DNA of 64,000 nucleotides from an uncultured Acetatifactor sp. (GCA_947589505.1 CANQCF010000001.1:1-64000); one strand, 5' to 3'; counted from the first letter of the stretch, positions 1-10,324 are shown. Translations and numbers: made by a program. Notes: generated by a model not told the origin, from the letters alone.

Positions 1-180
1 TCCATGTCGTGTAAGGCGGCGGTAAAGGGGAACCGGCCTTTGAGCTTTCCGGAGGCGGAGACGCTGATCGACGAGCTCTTGACGCTGGAAAACCCGTATA
101 ACTGCCCTCACGGCCGTCCCACCATCGTCTCCATGACGAAGTATGAGATGGACCGGAAGTTTAAGCGGATCGTGGACTGA
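1..180 (+). CDS. mutL: DNA mismatch repair protein MutL, C-terminal end (partial)
   Basis: Frame 1 reads ...ENPYNCPHGRPTIVSMTKYEMDRKFKRIVD*, a typical MutL C-terminus, directly upstream of miaA. Confidence 0.9.
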   Translation, partial: SMSCKAAVKGNRPLSFPEAETLIDELLTLENPYNCPHGRPTIVSMTKYEMDRKFKRIVD

Positions 181-216
181 CTTGGGTCTCGGCGCAAAAT
201 CAAAAGCAGAAAGAGG

Positions 217-1188
217 ATGGGATCCGTTATGAAACAACCTTTGATCGTGTTGACCGGTCCCACCGCGGTGGGAAAAACCAGGCTTTCCCTGCGGCTGGCA
301 AAAGCCGTAAACGGGGAGATCCTGTCCGCGGATTCCATGCAGGTCTACCGGTACATGGACATCGGCTCCGCCAAGATCAAACCGGAGGAAATGCAGGGAA
401 TCCCGCACCATATGATCGACATTCTGGATCCATGGGAGCCCTTTAACGTCGTGTCGTTTCAGGAAAAAGGCCGGGAATGTCTGACCGGGATCTATGAGCG
501 GGGGCATATTCCCATCGTCGCGGGAGGAACCGGCTTTTATATTCAGGCCCTATTAAAAAACGTGGATTTTACGGAAAATGAGGAAGATACGGCGTATCGC
601 CTGGAACTGGAGAGACTCGCGAATGAAAAAGGGGAGGCCTATCTGCACGGAATGCTTCGGCAGATCGACCCGGACTCCGCGGAGGCAATCCACCCGAACA
701 ATCGCAAGCGTGTCATCCGGGCCCTGGAGTTTTATCACCTGACGGGAACTCCCATATCGGAACACAACCGGCGGGAGAGCGGGAAGGAAAGCGCTTACCA
801 GTCCTGTTATTTCGTGCTGAACGATCTGAGGGAGCGGCTGTACCAAAGAATTAATGAGCGGGTGGACGAGATGGCGGAGCAGGGGCTTATAGAGGAGATC
901 CGCCGCCTTCGGGAGATGGGCTGCACCCGGGATATGGTGTCCATGCAGGGGCTTGGCTATAAGGAGCTGTTTGCCTGGCTGGAGGGGGAGTGCTCCCTGC
1001 CGGAGGCCCTGGATATGGTGAAATTGAACACCCGGCATTTCGCAAAGAGGCAGCTCACCTGGTTCCGGCGGGAAAAGGATGTGATCTGGGTGAATAAAAA
1101 CGAATTTAACTATGACGAAGAAGCGATTTTAAGTTTTTTGCTGGAAAAGATCGCAGAACGGGGGATCTGGAAAACAGGCTGTGTCTGA
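217..1188 (+). CDS. miaA: tRNA dimethylallyltransferase
   Basis: LTGPTAVGKTRLSLRLA P-loop, ILSADSMQVYRYMDIGSAK, follows mutL. Confidence 0.95.
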   Translation: MGSVMKQPLIVLTGPTAVGKTRLSLRLAKAVNGEILSADSMQVYRYMDIGSAKIKPEEMQGIPHHMIDILDPWEPFNVVSFQEKGRECLTGIYERGHIPIVAGGTGFYIQALLKNVDFTENEEDTAYRLELERLANEKGEAYLHGMLRQIDPDSAEAIHPNNRKRVIRALEFYHLTGTPISEHNRRESGKESAYQSCYFVLNDLRERLYQRINERVDEMAEQGLIEEIRRLREMGCTRDMVSMQGLGYKELFAWLEGECSLPEALDMVKLNTRHFAKRQLTWFRREKDVIWVNKNEFNYDEEAILSFLLEKIAERGIWKTGCV

Positions 1189-1367
1189 CCGTGTCCTATA
1201 TCGCCTTTAGAGATAAGGACGAAAGACACTTTTTGCCCGCCATAATAAGACTGTCATTTTATGATACGGCTGTCAAACATTTGAATGTCAAAGATATGTG
1301 AATATATTCCAATGATAGATTCTACAGATTGGACTTCTGAATGAACAGGAAAGGATAGATTTGCGAT

Positions 1368-2654
1368 ATGCAGCATGATCTGAAACAACAGTATGAAGCC
1401 ATGGGGATCTCCGCCCCCGTCTATGAATTTGGAGAGAAAATCCTGGAAAACCTGAGGGAACGCTTTGGGGAGATCGATCGGACTGCGGAGTTTAACCAGC
1501 TGAAAGTGCTGGGGGCCATGCAGAAGCATCAGGTCAGCGAGGCCTGCCTTCTGGGAACCACGGGATACGGCTATAATGATCTGGGACGGGATACCCTGGA
1601 GGAAGTCTACGCCTCTGTCTTTCACACGGAGGCGGCGCTGGTCAGACCTCAGATCACCTGCGGCACCCATGCCCTGGCCCTGGCGCTGATGAGCAACCTG
1701 CGGCCCGGGGATGAGCTCTTTTCTCCCGTTGGGAAGCCCTATGATACCCTGGAGGAGGTCATAGGAATCCGGCCCTCCAAGGGATCGCTTGCGGAGTATG
1801 GGATCAGCTATCGGCAGACGGACCTCCTTCCGGACGGAAGTTTTGATTTTGAAACTGTCAGGAAAAATATAAACGAGAAGACAAAACTGGTCACGATCCA
1901 GCGATCCAAGGGCTATCAGACAAGGCCCACCCTCTCTGTCAAACGGATCGGCGAACTGATTTCTTTTATAAAGGCCATAAAACCGGATGTCCTCTGCATG
2001 GTGGACAACTGCTACGGGGAATTTGTGGAAACCATAGAGCCCTCGGACGTTGGGGCGGACATGGTGGTGGGGTCCCTGATCAAGAATCCCGGCGGGGGTC
2101 TGGCTCCCATCGGCGGCTATATCGCCGGCAGGCGGGAGTGCGTGGAGAACGCGGCGTACCGCCTGACCAGCCCCGGACTCGGGAAAGAGGTGGGGGCTTC
2201 CCTGGGAATTCTTCCCCAGTTCTATCAAGGGCTTTTCCTGGCGCCCACCGTCACCGCCTCTGCCTTAAAGGGGGCTATCTTTGCGGCGAACATCTATGAG
2301 TCCCTTGGCTTTCCGGTAGTGCCAAACTCTGTGGAGAGCCGGCACGACATTATCCAGGCCGTGACTTTTGGAACCCCGGAGGGAGTGATCGCCTTCTGCG
2401 AGGGGATCCAGGCGGCGGCGCCGGTGGACAGCCACGTAAAGCCGGAGCCCTGGGACATGCCCGGGTACGACGCGAAAGTCATCATGGCGGCGGGAGCTTT
2501 TGTCTCCGGATCGTCCATAGAGCTTTCGGCGGACGGGCCCATCCGGGAGCCTTACGCGGTCTATTTCCAGGGGGGCCTCACCTGGCCCCACGCGAAATTT
2601 GGCATCCTGAGATCCCTGGAGAGTCTTGTCGGAAAAGGGATCGTTACCCTTTGA
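1368..2654 (+). CDS. PLP-dependent methionine gamma-lyase family / aluminium-resistance-like protein (YnbB family)
   Basis: GYGYNDLGRDTLEEVYASVFHTEAALVRPQITCGTHALALAL, NPGGGLAPIGGYIAG. Confidence 0.85.
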   Translation: MQHDLKQQYEAMGISAPVYEFGEKILENLRERFGEIDRTAEFNQLKVLGAMQKHQVSEACLLGTTGYGYNDLGRDTLEEVYASVFHTEAALVRPQITCGTHALALALMSNLRPGDELFSPVGKPYDTLEEVIGIRPSKGSLAEYGISYRQTDLLPDGSFDFETVRKNINEKTKLVTIQRSKGYQTRPTLSVKRIGELISFIKAIKPDVLCMVDNCYGEFVETIEPSDVGADMVVGSLIKNPGGGLAPIGGYIAGRRECVENAAYRLTSPGLGKEVGASLGILPQFYQGLFLAPTVTASALKGAIFAANIYESLGFPVVPNSVESRHDIIQAVTFGTPEGVIAFCEGIQAAAPVDSHVKPEPWDMPGYDAKVIMAAGAFVSGSSIELSADGPIREPYAVYFQGGLTWPHAKFGILRSLESLVGKGIVTL

Positions 2655-2806
2655 AAAAGGGGTGCCTTCCGGGAAATGCAGGCAGAAAATTACCTTTTTC
2701 GTCGAATTTTTCCGAAAAAAAGAATATGAAATTTATATACAGATGTCCTATTTTGTGATACCATATACAAGTGTGGGGAAAGGACAAAAGAGAAGGAGGT
2801 ATCTGA

Positions 2807-3046
2807 TTGAAGAAAGTCAACTGGCTTTTGGTGATCGTCATTCTGATAGGATTTGTGATCGGCAGATTTATCGGAACATACTTTGACGGTACATTCCTGA
2901 ACTACGGGCAGGCTTTTGGGCTGAGCAGTCCCGTTGTTCTGGATATGGGCTTTATCGTATTTACATTTGGACTGAGCATACATATCACGATAGCCAGCGT
3001 GATCGGTGTTGTGATCGCGCTCGTGGCGTACCGGCTGCTCAGATAA
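2807..3046 (+). CDS. small membrane protein, DUF4321-like
   Basis: 79 aa with two hydrophobic segments; conserved position upstream of radC. Confidence 0.65.
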   Translation: MKKVNWLLVIVILIGFVIGRFIGTYFDGTFLNYGQAFGLSSPVVLDMGFIVFTFGLSIHITIASVIGVVIALVAYRLLR

Positions 3047-3092
3047 ACAAAAGATTCGGATTCCTCGGAGAAGGTTTGGCAGAAGGAGTCGA

Positions 3093-3794
3093 ATGAAGAA
3101 AGAAAAAAAAGAAGCACCCCTGAGCGGCAAGGAGGAGCTGCCCTATGAAAGATTCCTGCGCCTGGGTCCGGGAAATCTGACGGAGGCGGAACTCCTGGCC
3201 ATCATTCTGCGGACCGGGACCCCGGATCACCCCGCGTTGGACCTGGCGAACCAGGTTCTTGACCTTGCAAAGTATCCGCGGACAGGTCTTCTGGGACTGT
3301 ACGACATCAGCCTGGAGGAACTCATGGGAATCAAGGGGATCGGGCAGGTCAAGGCCGTAAAGCTGAAGTGCCTCACGGAGTTGTCCATGCGGTTTGCCCG
3401 GGCAAAGGCACAGCTGGGTCTGAACGTCAAGGATCCCGCCACCGTCGCGGAGTATTTTATGGAAAAACTCCGGCACCGTAAGACGGAGTGCGTGTATCTG
3501 GTATGCCTGGACGCTAAGGGACAGCTGATCTCCGAGAGAAAGCTTTCGGATGGCTGCGTGAATATGGCGCTGATTCCGCCCAGGGAAATTTTTTTGGCAG
3601 CGCTGGAGAGCAGGGCGGTGAATCTGATCCTGGTTCATAATCATCCCAGCGGGAACCCCTCGCCCAGCACTCAGGACAGGGAGCTGACGGGGGCTGTGTC
3701 TTCAATGGGAAAGGTCCTGGGGATACCGCTTTTGGATCACGTTATTATTGGGGATAATACTTATTACAGTTTTCGGAATGAGAAAGCGTTGTGA
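3093..3794 (+). CDS. radC: RadC family JAB-domain protein
   Basis: HNHPSGNPSPSTQDRELT and LGIPLLDHVIIGD motifs. Confidence 0.95.
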   Translation: MKKEKKEAPLSGKEELPYERFLRLGPGNLTEAELLAIILRTGTPDHPALDLANQVLDLAKYPRTGLLGLYDISLEELMGIKGIGQVKAVKLKCLTELSMRFARAKAQLGLNVKDPATVAEYFMEKLRHRKTECVYLVCLDAKGQLISERKLSDGCVNMALIPPREIFLAALESRAVNLILVHNHPSGNPSPSTQDRELTGAVSSMGKVLGIPLLDHVIIGDNTYYSFRNEKAL

Positions 3795-3826
3795 TACGGT
3801 ACTCAAAAAGAGAAAGGAGCATAAAA

Positions 3827-4837
3827 TTGGTGTTTAATGCTTACGGTATCGACCTCGGTACCAACAATATCAAAATATATGATAAAAACGAGGATAAAGT
3901 GGTCATAGAAAAAAATATGATCGCGATCGAGAATAAAAACACGCTTTTTGCGTATGGCAATTCCGCTTTTGAAATGTTTGAAAAGGCGCCTGGAAATATC
4001 AATATCACGTATCCGCTTTCCAACGGCGTGATAGCGGATATCCGGAACATGGAGATCCTTGTGAGGTATTTTATCTCTGATCTTCAGATGGGGAATGTGA
4101 AGCCGGCGGATTTTTACATCGCGGTGCCCACCGATGTGACCGAGGTGGAAAAAAGAGCCTTTTACGACCTGATCAAGGATGCGGGCGTCAAGGCGAAAAA
4201 GATCATGGTGGTGGAAAAGGCCGTGGCGGACGGCCTGGGACTGGACATCGACGTAAAAAATTCCCAGGGGGTTATCGTGATCAACGTGGGATACGAGACC
4301 ACGGAGATCTCCATTCTTTCCCTGGGAGGCATCGTGCTCAGCAGGCTGATCAAGGTGGGGGGACTGAAATTTGATCAGTCCATTCAGAATGCGGTGCGCA
4401 AGGAATTTTCCCTGATCATCGGCGGAAAGACTGCCGAAAACATAAAAATCAACCTGAAAGAACTCGAGGAAAAGGAAGAGAGCGCGGTGGTCTATGGACG
4501 GGATATTGTGACCGGACTTCCGGTGGAGCGGACGATCCCCACAAAACTCGTGGTGGACTCCCTGGAAGAGCATTTCAACACGATTGTGGACAATGTAAAG
4601 GTGATTCTGGAGAGGACGCCGCCCGAGCTGGCCGCGGATATCTTCCGGCACGGCGTGTATCTGACCGGAGGCGCTTCCCAGGTAAATCATCTGGCCGACA
4701 GAATTGCCTCCGGCACGGGACTGAAAGTGAACATTGCAGAGGAGCCTACGGCGAGCGTGGCGCTGGGACTTGCAAAAATCATCAAGGACGACAATTATAA
4801 ATCTGTAGCCTATGCAATTGAAGGGATGGGTAAATGA
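3827..4837 (+). CDS. mreB: MreB/Mbl rod shape-determining protein (TTG or GTG start near 3827/3830)
   Basis: YGIDLGTNNIKIY, VINVGYETTEISILSLGG, GVYLTGGASQVNHL; upstream AAAGGAG. Confidence 0.9.
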   Translation: MVFNAYGIDLGTNNIKIYDKNEDKVVIEKNMIAIENKNTLFAYGNSAFEMFEKAPGNINITYPLSNGVIADIRNMEILVRYFISDLQMGNVKPADFYIAVPTDVTEVEKRAFYDLIKDAGVKAKKIMVVEKAVADGLGLDIDVKNSQGVIVINVGYETTEISILSLGGIVLSRLIKVGGLKFDQSIQNAVRKEFSLIIGGKTAENIKINLKELEEKEESAVVYGRDIVTGLPVERTIPTKLVVDSLEEHFNTIVDNVKVILERTPPELAADIFRHGVYLTGGASQVNHLADRIASGTGLKVNIAEEPTASVALGLAKIIKDDNYKSVAYAIEGMGK

Positions 4838-5706
4838 GTCCGATTGTAAAGCGAAAAGGGAGAAAGTTTTCCGTGCCGGACAAGTACATTCTCTTTGCGC
4901 TGACAATCTGCTGCAGCGCCATGATGCTCCTCACCTTCGGCACAAGCATCTTTGACAAACCTTTTAACAATATCGTGGGGTATGTCATGGTGCCGTTTGA
5001 GAGGGGGATCGGGGAGGCCGGAGCCTGGATTGCCGGGAGGTCGGAAGAACTGGTGCAGATCCGCTCTCTCCTGGAGGAAAACGAGGCGTTAAAAGAGCAG
5101 GTCGCACTTCTCACGGAGGAAAACACGCTCCTTCAGCAGGACAAATACGAATTGAATAAGCTCAGGCAGTTGTTTGAACTGGACGAACAATACGAAAGCT
5201 ATAACAAAGTGGGGGCAAGGATCATACTCAGGGACTCCGGAAACTGGTACGCCTCCTTTATCATTGACAAGGGTTCGGCCGACGGTTTGAGGGAGGATAT
5301 GAACGTGATTGCTGAAGGCGGGCTGGTGGGGCGTCTCAGCAACGTCGGCCCCAACTGGTCCAAGGTCACGGCGATCATTTCCGACAACGCGAATGTCAGT
5401 GGAATGACCCTGGCGACAGAAGACAACCTGATCGTCTCCGGAAACCTGCAGTCCATGAGCGATGGAGTGATCCTCTTTTCCCAACTGGTGGATTCCAAGG
5501 AGGCCGTACAGGTCGGAGATAAGATTGTCACGTCAGACATCAGCGACAAGTTTTTGCCTGGGATCCTGATCGGATACATAATGACGATAGAGCCGGATAA
5601 CAACAACCTCACAAAATCGGGGACCCTGATCCCGGCGGTTGATTTTGAACACCTTTCCGAGGTGCTTGTGATCACGGATCAGAAACAGACAGTGGAAGAA
5701 GAGTAG
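4834..5706 (+). CDS. mreC: Rod shape-determining protein MreC
   Basis: One TM plus coiled coil, IIDKGSADGLREDMNVIAEGGLVGRL; mreB-C-D order. Confidence 0.93.
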   Translation: MSPIVKRKGRKFSVPDKYILFALTICCSAMMLLTFGTSIFDKPFNNIVGYVMVPFERGIGEAGAWIAGRSEELVQIRSLLEENEALKEQVALLTEENTLLQQDKYELNKLRQLFELDEQYESYNKVGARIILRDSGNWYASFIIDKGSADGLREDMNVIAEGGLVGRLSNVGPNWSKVTAIISDNANVSGMTLATEDNLIVSGNLQSMSDGVILFSQLVDSKEAVQVGDKIVTSDISDKFLPGILIGYIMTIEPDNNNLTKSGTLIPAVDFEHLSEVLVITDQKQTVEEE

Positions 5707-5714
5707 GATATGTC

Positions 5715-6230
5715 ATGCTGAGAATTGTTTTGACCGGTTTGGTCATTTTCATAAGTTTTCTGCTGCAGACCAGCGTTTTCTCCTGGCTGCCTACGGATGT
5801 ATGCCCGAATCTCTTTATTATTCTCACCGCCTCCTGCGGATTTATGGCGGAGGAACGGGCGGGACTGCTTGTGGGGTTTACCTGCGGGCTGCTGTATGAT
5901 GTTTTTTTCGGGGATATCATCGGGTTTCACGCGCTTTTGTATATGTATATCGGTTTTGTAAACGGGAAATTTGCCCGGGTGTTCTATCCTGAGGATATCA
6001 AGCTTCCCCTGGCTCTGATCACAGTCAGTGATCTGACGTACAGCCTGATCTGCTACATCACGCAGTTTCTGGTGCGGGGACGTCTCGATTTCCCCTTTTA
6101 TTTTCTGAAGGTGATTTTTCCGGAGGTCGTCTGCACTCTGGTGGCGACGCTGGTGTTCTATCCGATCATTCTGAGATGGAACGAATGGCTCAGGGACAGA
6201 GAGAGAAGGAGCGAACAGAAATTTGTTTGA
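5715..6230 (+). CDS. mreD: Rod shape-determining protein MreD
   Basis: Multi-TM, GLLYDVFFGDIIGFHALLY, follows mreC. Confidence 0.9.
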   Translation: MLRIVLTGLVIFISFLLQTSVFSWLPTDVCPNLFIILTASCGFMAEERAGLLVGFTCGLLYDVFFGDIIGFHALLYMYIGFVNGKFARVFYPEDIKLPLALITVSDLTYSLICYITQFLVRGRLDFPFYFLKVIFPEVVCTLVATLVFYPIILRWNEWLRDRERRSEQKFV

Positions 6231-9108
6231 GGACATGCGTCGAAAGGCAATTAAATATCTGACCAGCAGGATAACGATCCTTACCCTGATCTTTATCGCT
6301 CTGGGTATTGTTCTGCTCCATCGGTGCTTCCAGCTTCAGATTGTGAACGGGCAGGAATATCTGGATGAATTTATCCTCATGGTGGAAAAAAGCAGGGATA
6401 TTTCCTCTACCAGGGGCAATATCTATGACAGAAACGGCAATCTTCTGGCCTATAATGAGCTGGCATATTCTGTAAAAATCGAGGACGTCTTTGAAAACGG
6501 AAGTACAAAAAACCAGAAGATGAACGAGACCATCTGCCGCCTGATCGACCTTGTGGAGAAGAACGGAGATCATGTGATCACCGATTTTAAGATTGTCGTA
6601 AATGAGGACAATCAGTTTGAGTTTACGGTGTCCGGCACTTCGCTGCTGCGTTTTTTGGCGGATGTGTACGGGTACACCTATATCGACGAGCTGGACAAGG
6701 AAGAGCGTAACGCCTCCGCACAGGATGTGATGGAGTTTCTGAGCGGACCGAAGATGTATGCGATCGGCAGGTACAGTGTGGAGGGGGACCGCAACTCCGA
6801 CTTTTTATGCGGGGAGGGATACAGCAGGGAAGACTGGCTGAAACTGGTGACCATACGGTACGCCATGGCACTCACATCCTTCCGAAAATATATCGGAACC
6901 ATTGTGGCGACAAACGTCTGTGAGAAGACTGTGGCTGTGATCATGGAAAACTCCGCGGATCTCCCGGGGGTTACCATTGAAGAAGACACCGTCAGACGCT
7001 ATGTGGACAGCGTTTATTTTGCCCATGTGCTGGGGTACACCGGAAAAATTTCTTCTGAAGAACTTGCCGACCTGAATCAAAAGGCGGTCGAAAACGGCGG
7101 CAGCGCCGATACATACGGGCTCAACGACGTGGTGGGAAAGAGCGGCATTGAAAGCTATATGGAGACCACGCTGCAGGGGAGCAAGGGATATGAGAAGGTG
7201 ATCGTGGATAAGATGGGAAAAGTCATCCGGATCCTGGAGCGGCAGGAGGCAACCTCCGGAAAGGACGTATACCTCACCATCGATAAACAACTCACGGAAG
7301 CGGTCTACGATATTCTGGAACAGCACCTTGCCGGTCTTGTCGCCAGCAAGATTGCGAATATCAAGGAGTATATCCCCAGGCAGAATGCAAGCAGTTCAGA
7401 CATCCTGATCCCTATCTATGACGTTTATTTTGCTCTGATCAACAACAATATTATTGATGTGAAACACTTTGAAGGCGGAAAAGCCGGAGAGACAGAACAA
7501 GCGGTTTACCAGAGTTTCCTCACGTATCGCAGTCAGGTTTATGACAGGCTCCGGGAGGAGCTCCTGGAGAAGAAAACACCTTATAACAAGCTGTCGAAGG
7601 AGTATCAGGTCTATCAGAGCAACATCGTCTCCCTGCTGAACCGAAACGGCGTGATTCTCTCGGATCTGATCAGCGACAAGGATCCCATGTATATCGCCTG
7701 GACCACGGAGGAGACCATCAGCCTGCAGGAATACCTGATGTACCTGATCACCCAGAACTGGATCGACGGGAGCCTTTTGGATCTCACTGAAGAATATTCG
7801 GATTCCGCTGAAGAGTATGCAAAGCTGGTTGACTATATTATAGACATGGTGGATACAAACACCGAGTTTCAAAAGCGTTTTTATAAATATATGCTTTTGA
7901 ACGATGTGATCACCGGAAAACAGATCTGTATAATTCTCTGTGAGCAGAGACAGGTGGAGGTTCCGCTGGAGGATGAGGATGCGCTGTACAGCGGCAGGCT
8001 GACGCCCTATCAGTTTATGATGAACCGCATCAACAATATCGACATTACGCCTGCACAGCTGGCTTTGGACCCCTGTAACGGGTCTGTGGTTATCACCGAC
8101 GTCAACACGGGCGAAGTGCTGGCGCTGGTCTCTTATCCGGGTTACGATAACAACAAGCTTGCGAATTCCATCGACGCAGAATATTACGCGAAACTGAATT
8201 CGGACAAGTCCTACCCCTGGAACAATTACGCCACACAATATAAAGCGGCACCGGGTTCTACGTTCAAGATGGTTGTGGCATCAGCCGGCCTTATGGAAGG
8301 CGTGATCAGCCTGAACACCTCTATCCGCTGTACGGGAACTTATACCAATGTGACCCCTTCTCCGAGATGCTGGAATGTGTGGGGACACGGCGGGGAAAAT
8401 GTGACGACCGCCATCCGGGATTCCTGCAACTTTTTCTTTTATGACGTGGGGTACCGCCTTGCTGCGAAGAACGGTTCCTTCGATGCGGATTCGGGATTGA
8501 ATCTTCTCTATCAATATGCGGACTTTTACGGTTTAACGGAGAAATCAGGCGTGGAAATTACAGAGGCGTCTCCGGATGTCTCGGACAATGATCCGGTCCG
8601 GTCCGCCATCGGTCAGGGCGGCAACAGCTTTACCACCGTAGGCCTGGCAAGATATGTTTCGGCCGTGGCAAATTCCGGAACCGTTTATGACCTGACCCTT
8701 CTGGACCGGGTTGCGGACCAGAGCGGAAATGTGTTGGAAGAGTTTGCGCCTAAAATCCGCAATATTGTGGACATGCCCGCGCAGAACTGGGATGCGATCC
8801 ACAAAGGTATGCGGATGGTAGTTCAGAGCAAGAGCTACCTGAAGGATCTGGGAATTGAGATCGCCGGAAAGACCGGTACCGCCCAGCAGTCCAATTCCAG
8901 ACCGAGCCACGCGCTGTTTGTCTGCTACGCGCCTTATGAGGAACCGGAGATTGCAATAGCAACCCGTATTCCCTTTGGATATTCTTCCGACTATGCGGCG
9001 CAGGTTACCAAGGATGTTTTGATGTACTATTATGGCTTGGCGGAAGAAACAGATCTGATTACCGGAACCGCAGACACCCCGGAATCCGGCGTGTCTAATG
9101 AGATGTAA
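6223..9108 (+). CDS. Penicillin-binding protein 2 (class B transpeptidase), unusually long
   Basis: PGSTFKMVVASAGL (SxxK), IAGKTGTAQQ (KTG), SSTRGNIYDRNGNLLAYNE; 961 aa. Confidence 0.92.
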   Translation: MFEDMRRKAIKYLTSRITILTLIFIALGIVLLHRCFQLQIVNGQEYLDEFILMVEKSRDISSTRGNIYDRNGNLLAYNELAYSVKIEDVFENGSTKNQKMNETICRLIDLVEKNGDHVITDFKIVVNEDNQFEFTVSGTSLLRFLADVYGYTYIDELDKEERNASAQDVMEFLSGPKMYAIGRYSVEGDRNSDFLCGEGYSREDWLKLVTIRYAMALTSFRKYIGTIVATNVCEKTVAVIMENSADLPGVTIEEDTVRRYVDSVYFAHVLGYTGKISSEELADLNQKAVENGGSADTYGLNDVVGKSGIESYMETTLQGSKGYEKVIVDKMGKVIRILERQEATSGKDVYLTIDKQLTEAVYDILEQHLAGLVASKIANIKEYIPRQNASSSDILIPIYDVYFALINNNIIDVKHFEGGKAGETEQAVYQSFLTYRSQVYDRLREELLEKKTPYNKLSKEYQVYQSNIVSLLNRNGVILSDLISDKDPMYIAWTTEETISLQEYLMYLITQNWIDGSLLDLTEEYSDSAEEYAKLVDYIIDMVDTNTEFQKRFYKYMLLNDVITGKQICIILCEQRQVEVPLEDEDALYSGRLTPYQFMMNRINNIDITPAQLALDPCNGSVVITDVNTGEVLALVSYPGYDNNKLANSIDAEYYAKLNSDKSYPWNNYATQYKAAPGSTFKMVVASAGLMEGVISLNTSIRCTGTYTNVTPSPRCWNVWGHGGENVTTAIRDSCNFFFYDVGYRLAAKNGSFDADSGLNLLYQYADFYGLTEKSGVEITEASPDVSDNDPVRSAIGQGGNSFTTVGLARYVSAVANSGTVYDLTLLDRVADQSGNVLEEFAPKIRNIVDMPAQNWDAIHKGMRMVVQSKSYLKDLGIEIAGKTGTAQQSNSRPSHALFVCYAPYEEPEIAIATRIPFGYSSDYAAQVTKDVLMYYYGLAEETDLITGTADTPESGVSNEM

Positions 9109-9112
9109 CCAA

Positions 9113-9471
9113 CAGTTCAGCCAGCCGCCGGATCTGCGGAAAAAACATGCTTGCATGATTTTTTCCGCAAACCTGGCGGCTGAGGGAACGCCATAACATG
9201 AGCAAGGGAGCCGCGGAGCGGCGAAGAGCGCGTCAGCGCGGCCTTGCGAATGTATGGCGTGGCTGAACTGTTGATCCGACAGGGAAGAACGCCATAACAT
9301 GAGCAAGGGAAGCCGCGGAGCGGCGAAGAGCGCGTCAGCGCGGCCTTGCGAATGTATGGCGTGGCTGAACTGTTGATCCGACAGGGAAGAACGCCATAAC
9401 ATGAGCAAGGGAGCCGCGAAGCGGCGAAAAGCGCGTCAGCGCGGCCTTGCGAATGTATGGCGTGGCTGAAC
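9113..9471. repeat. Structured repeat copy A: leading hairpin plus three tandem cloverleaf-like modules
   Basis: Starts CAGTTCAGCC and ends GGCTGAAC; leading stem CAGCCGCC/GGCGGCTG and TGCGGAAAAAA/TTTTTTCCGCA; module starts at 9188, 9289 and 9391. Confidence 0.9.
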
Positions 9472-9496
9472 AATGCAGATTTAGAAGGAGCAGTTT

Positions 9497-10180
9497 ATGA
9501 AAGAGAACGTGCGGATCAAGAGTTTTCCTAACGGCTTGATTCTTCAGCTTTGTGAGGAGGTATCCTTCAGCGATATTCTTCGGGAAACCGCCCAAAAATT
9601 TTCGGACGGCAGAGCTTTTTTCGGAAATGCGGCGGTCGCGGTTACCTTCCAGGGGCGTGCGCTGAGCCGCAGTGAGGAACTGCACCTTGTGGATGTCATA
9701 CAGGACAACTGTGATCTCCGGGTAGTCTGTGTCGTCGCAAAGGACGAGGCGCAGAACAAGCTTTTTGTAAAGGCTGTTCAATATACAGAACGCCAGAGGA
9801 TTGCGGATACTGTACTAGGGGAGGATATCCAGGTCTTCCGCGGAGACCTCACGGGAGGCGAAAAGCTGGATACGCCCAGCAGCATTATCATTCTGGGGGA
9901 TGTGCACAGCGGATGCAGCGTTCATTCCGCTAAAAATATCCTGATCCTGGGGTCCCTTTACGGGGAAGCCTATGCCGGGCTCGGCGAGGACGGAAGGGAT
10001 CGATTTGTCATCGCTTTGGAAATGACGCCGGAAAACCTTATCATCGGCGATTTCAAATACAACGCCCCAAAGAAAGCTATCTGGGGAAAAAGAAAAAAGG
10101 AGCAGTTACTCGTTGCCAGTATACAGGAGGATAAAATTCAGATCCAGGAATTTACCAAGGAATTACTGAGTGTGTTTTAA
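9497..10180 (+). CDS. minC: Septum site-determining protein MinC
   Basis: C-terminal beta-helix VHSGCSVHSAKNILILGSLYGEAYAG; precedes minD. Confidence 0.92.
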   Translation: MKENVRIKSFPNGLILQLCEEVSFSDILRETAQKFSDGRAFFGNAAVAVTFQGRALSRSEELHLVDVIQDNCDLRVVCVVAKDEAQNKLFVKAVQYTERQRIADTVLGEDIQVFRGDLTGGEKLDTPSSIIILGDVHSGCSVHSAKNILILGSLYGEAYAGLGEDGRDRFVIALEMTPENLIIGDFKYNAPKKAIWGKRKKEQLLVASIQEDKIQIQEFTKELLSVF

Positions 10181-10324
10181 GCGTGCGTCATCTTTGCGGC
10201 GGACGCCGTGAAGGTGGAACAGAGCCGCGCCTGCGGTCCTGCAAAACGGCGCAGGACGGGACGATGCATTAAAACGGATTCAGGGGACGACAGGATAGCC
10301 GAAAAGAAAGAATGGAGGTATTCT

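Noticed and set aside
3803-4906. 367-aa minus-strand ORF opposite mreB
   Set aside because: Shadow ORF fully antisense to a clear mreB; composition (His/Arg-rich) typical of a reverse-strand artefact.
8545-9473. Minus-strand ORFs with repeated SHAIHSQGRADALFAA peptides
   Set aside because: Antisense to the PBP2 gene and translated from the structured repeat; no RBS or family support.
10236-10257. GTCCTGC/GCAGGAC hairpin upstream of minD as a regulatory RNA
   Set aside because: Short stem without conserved features; could be chance in GC-rich spacer.
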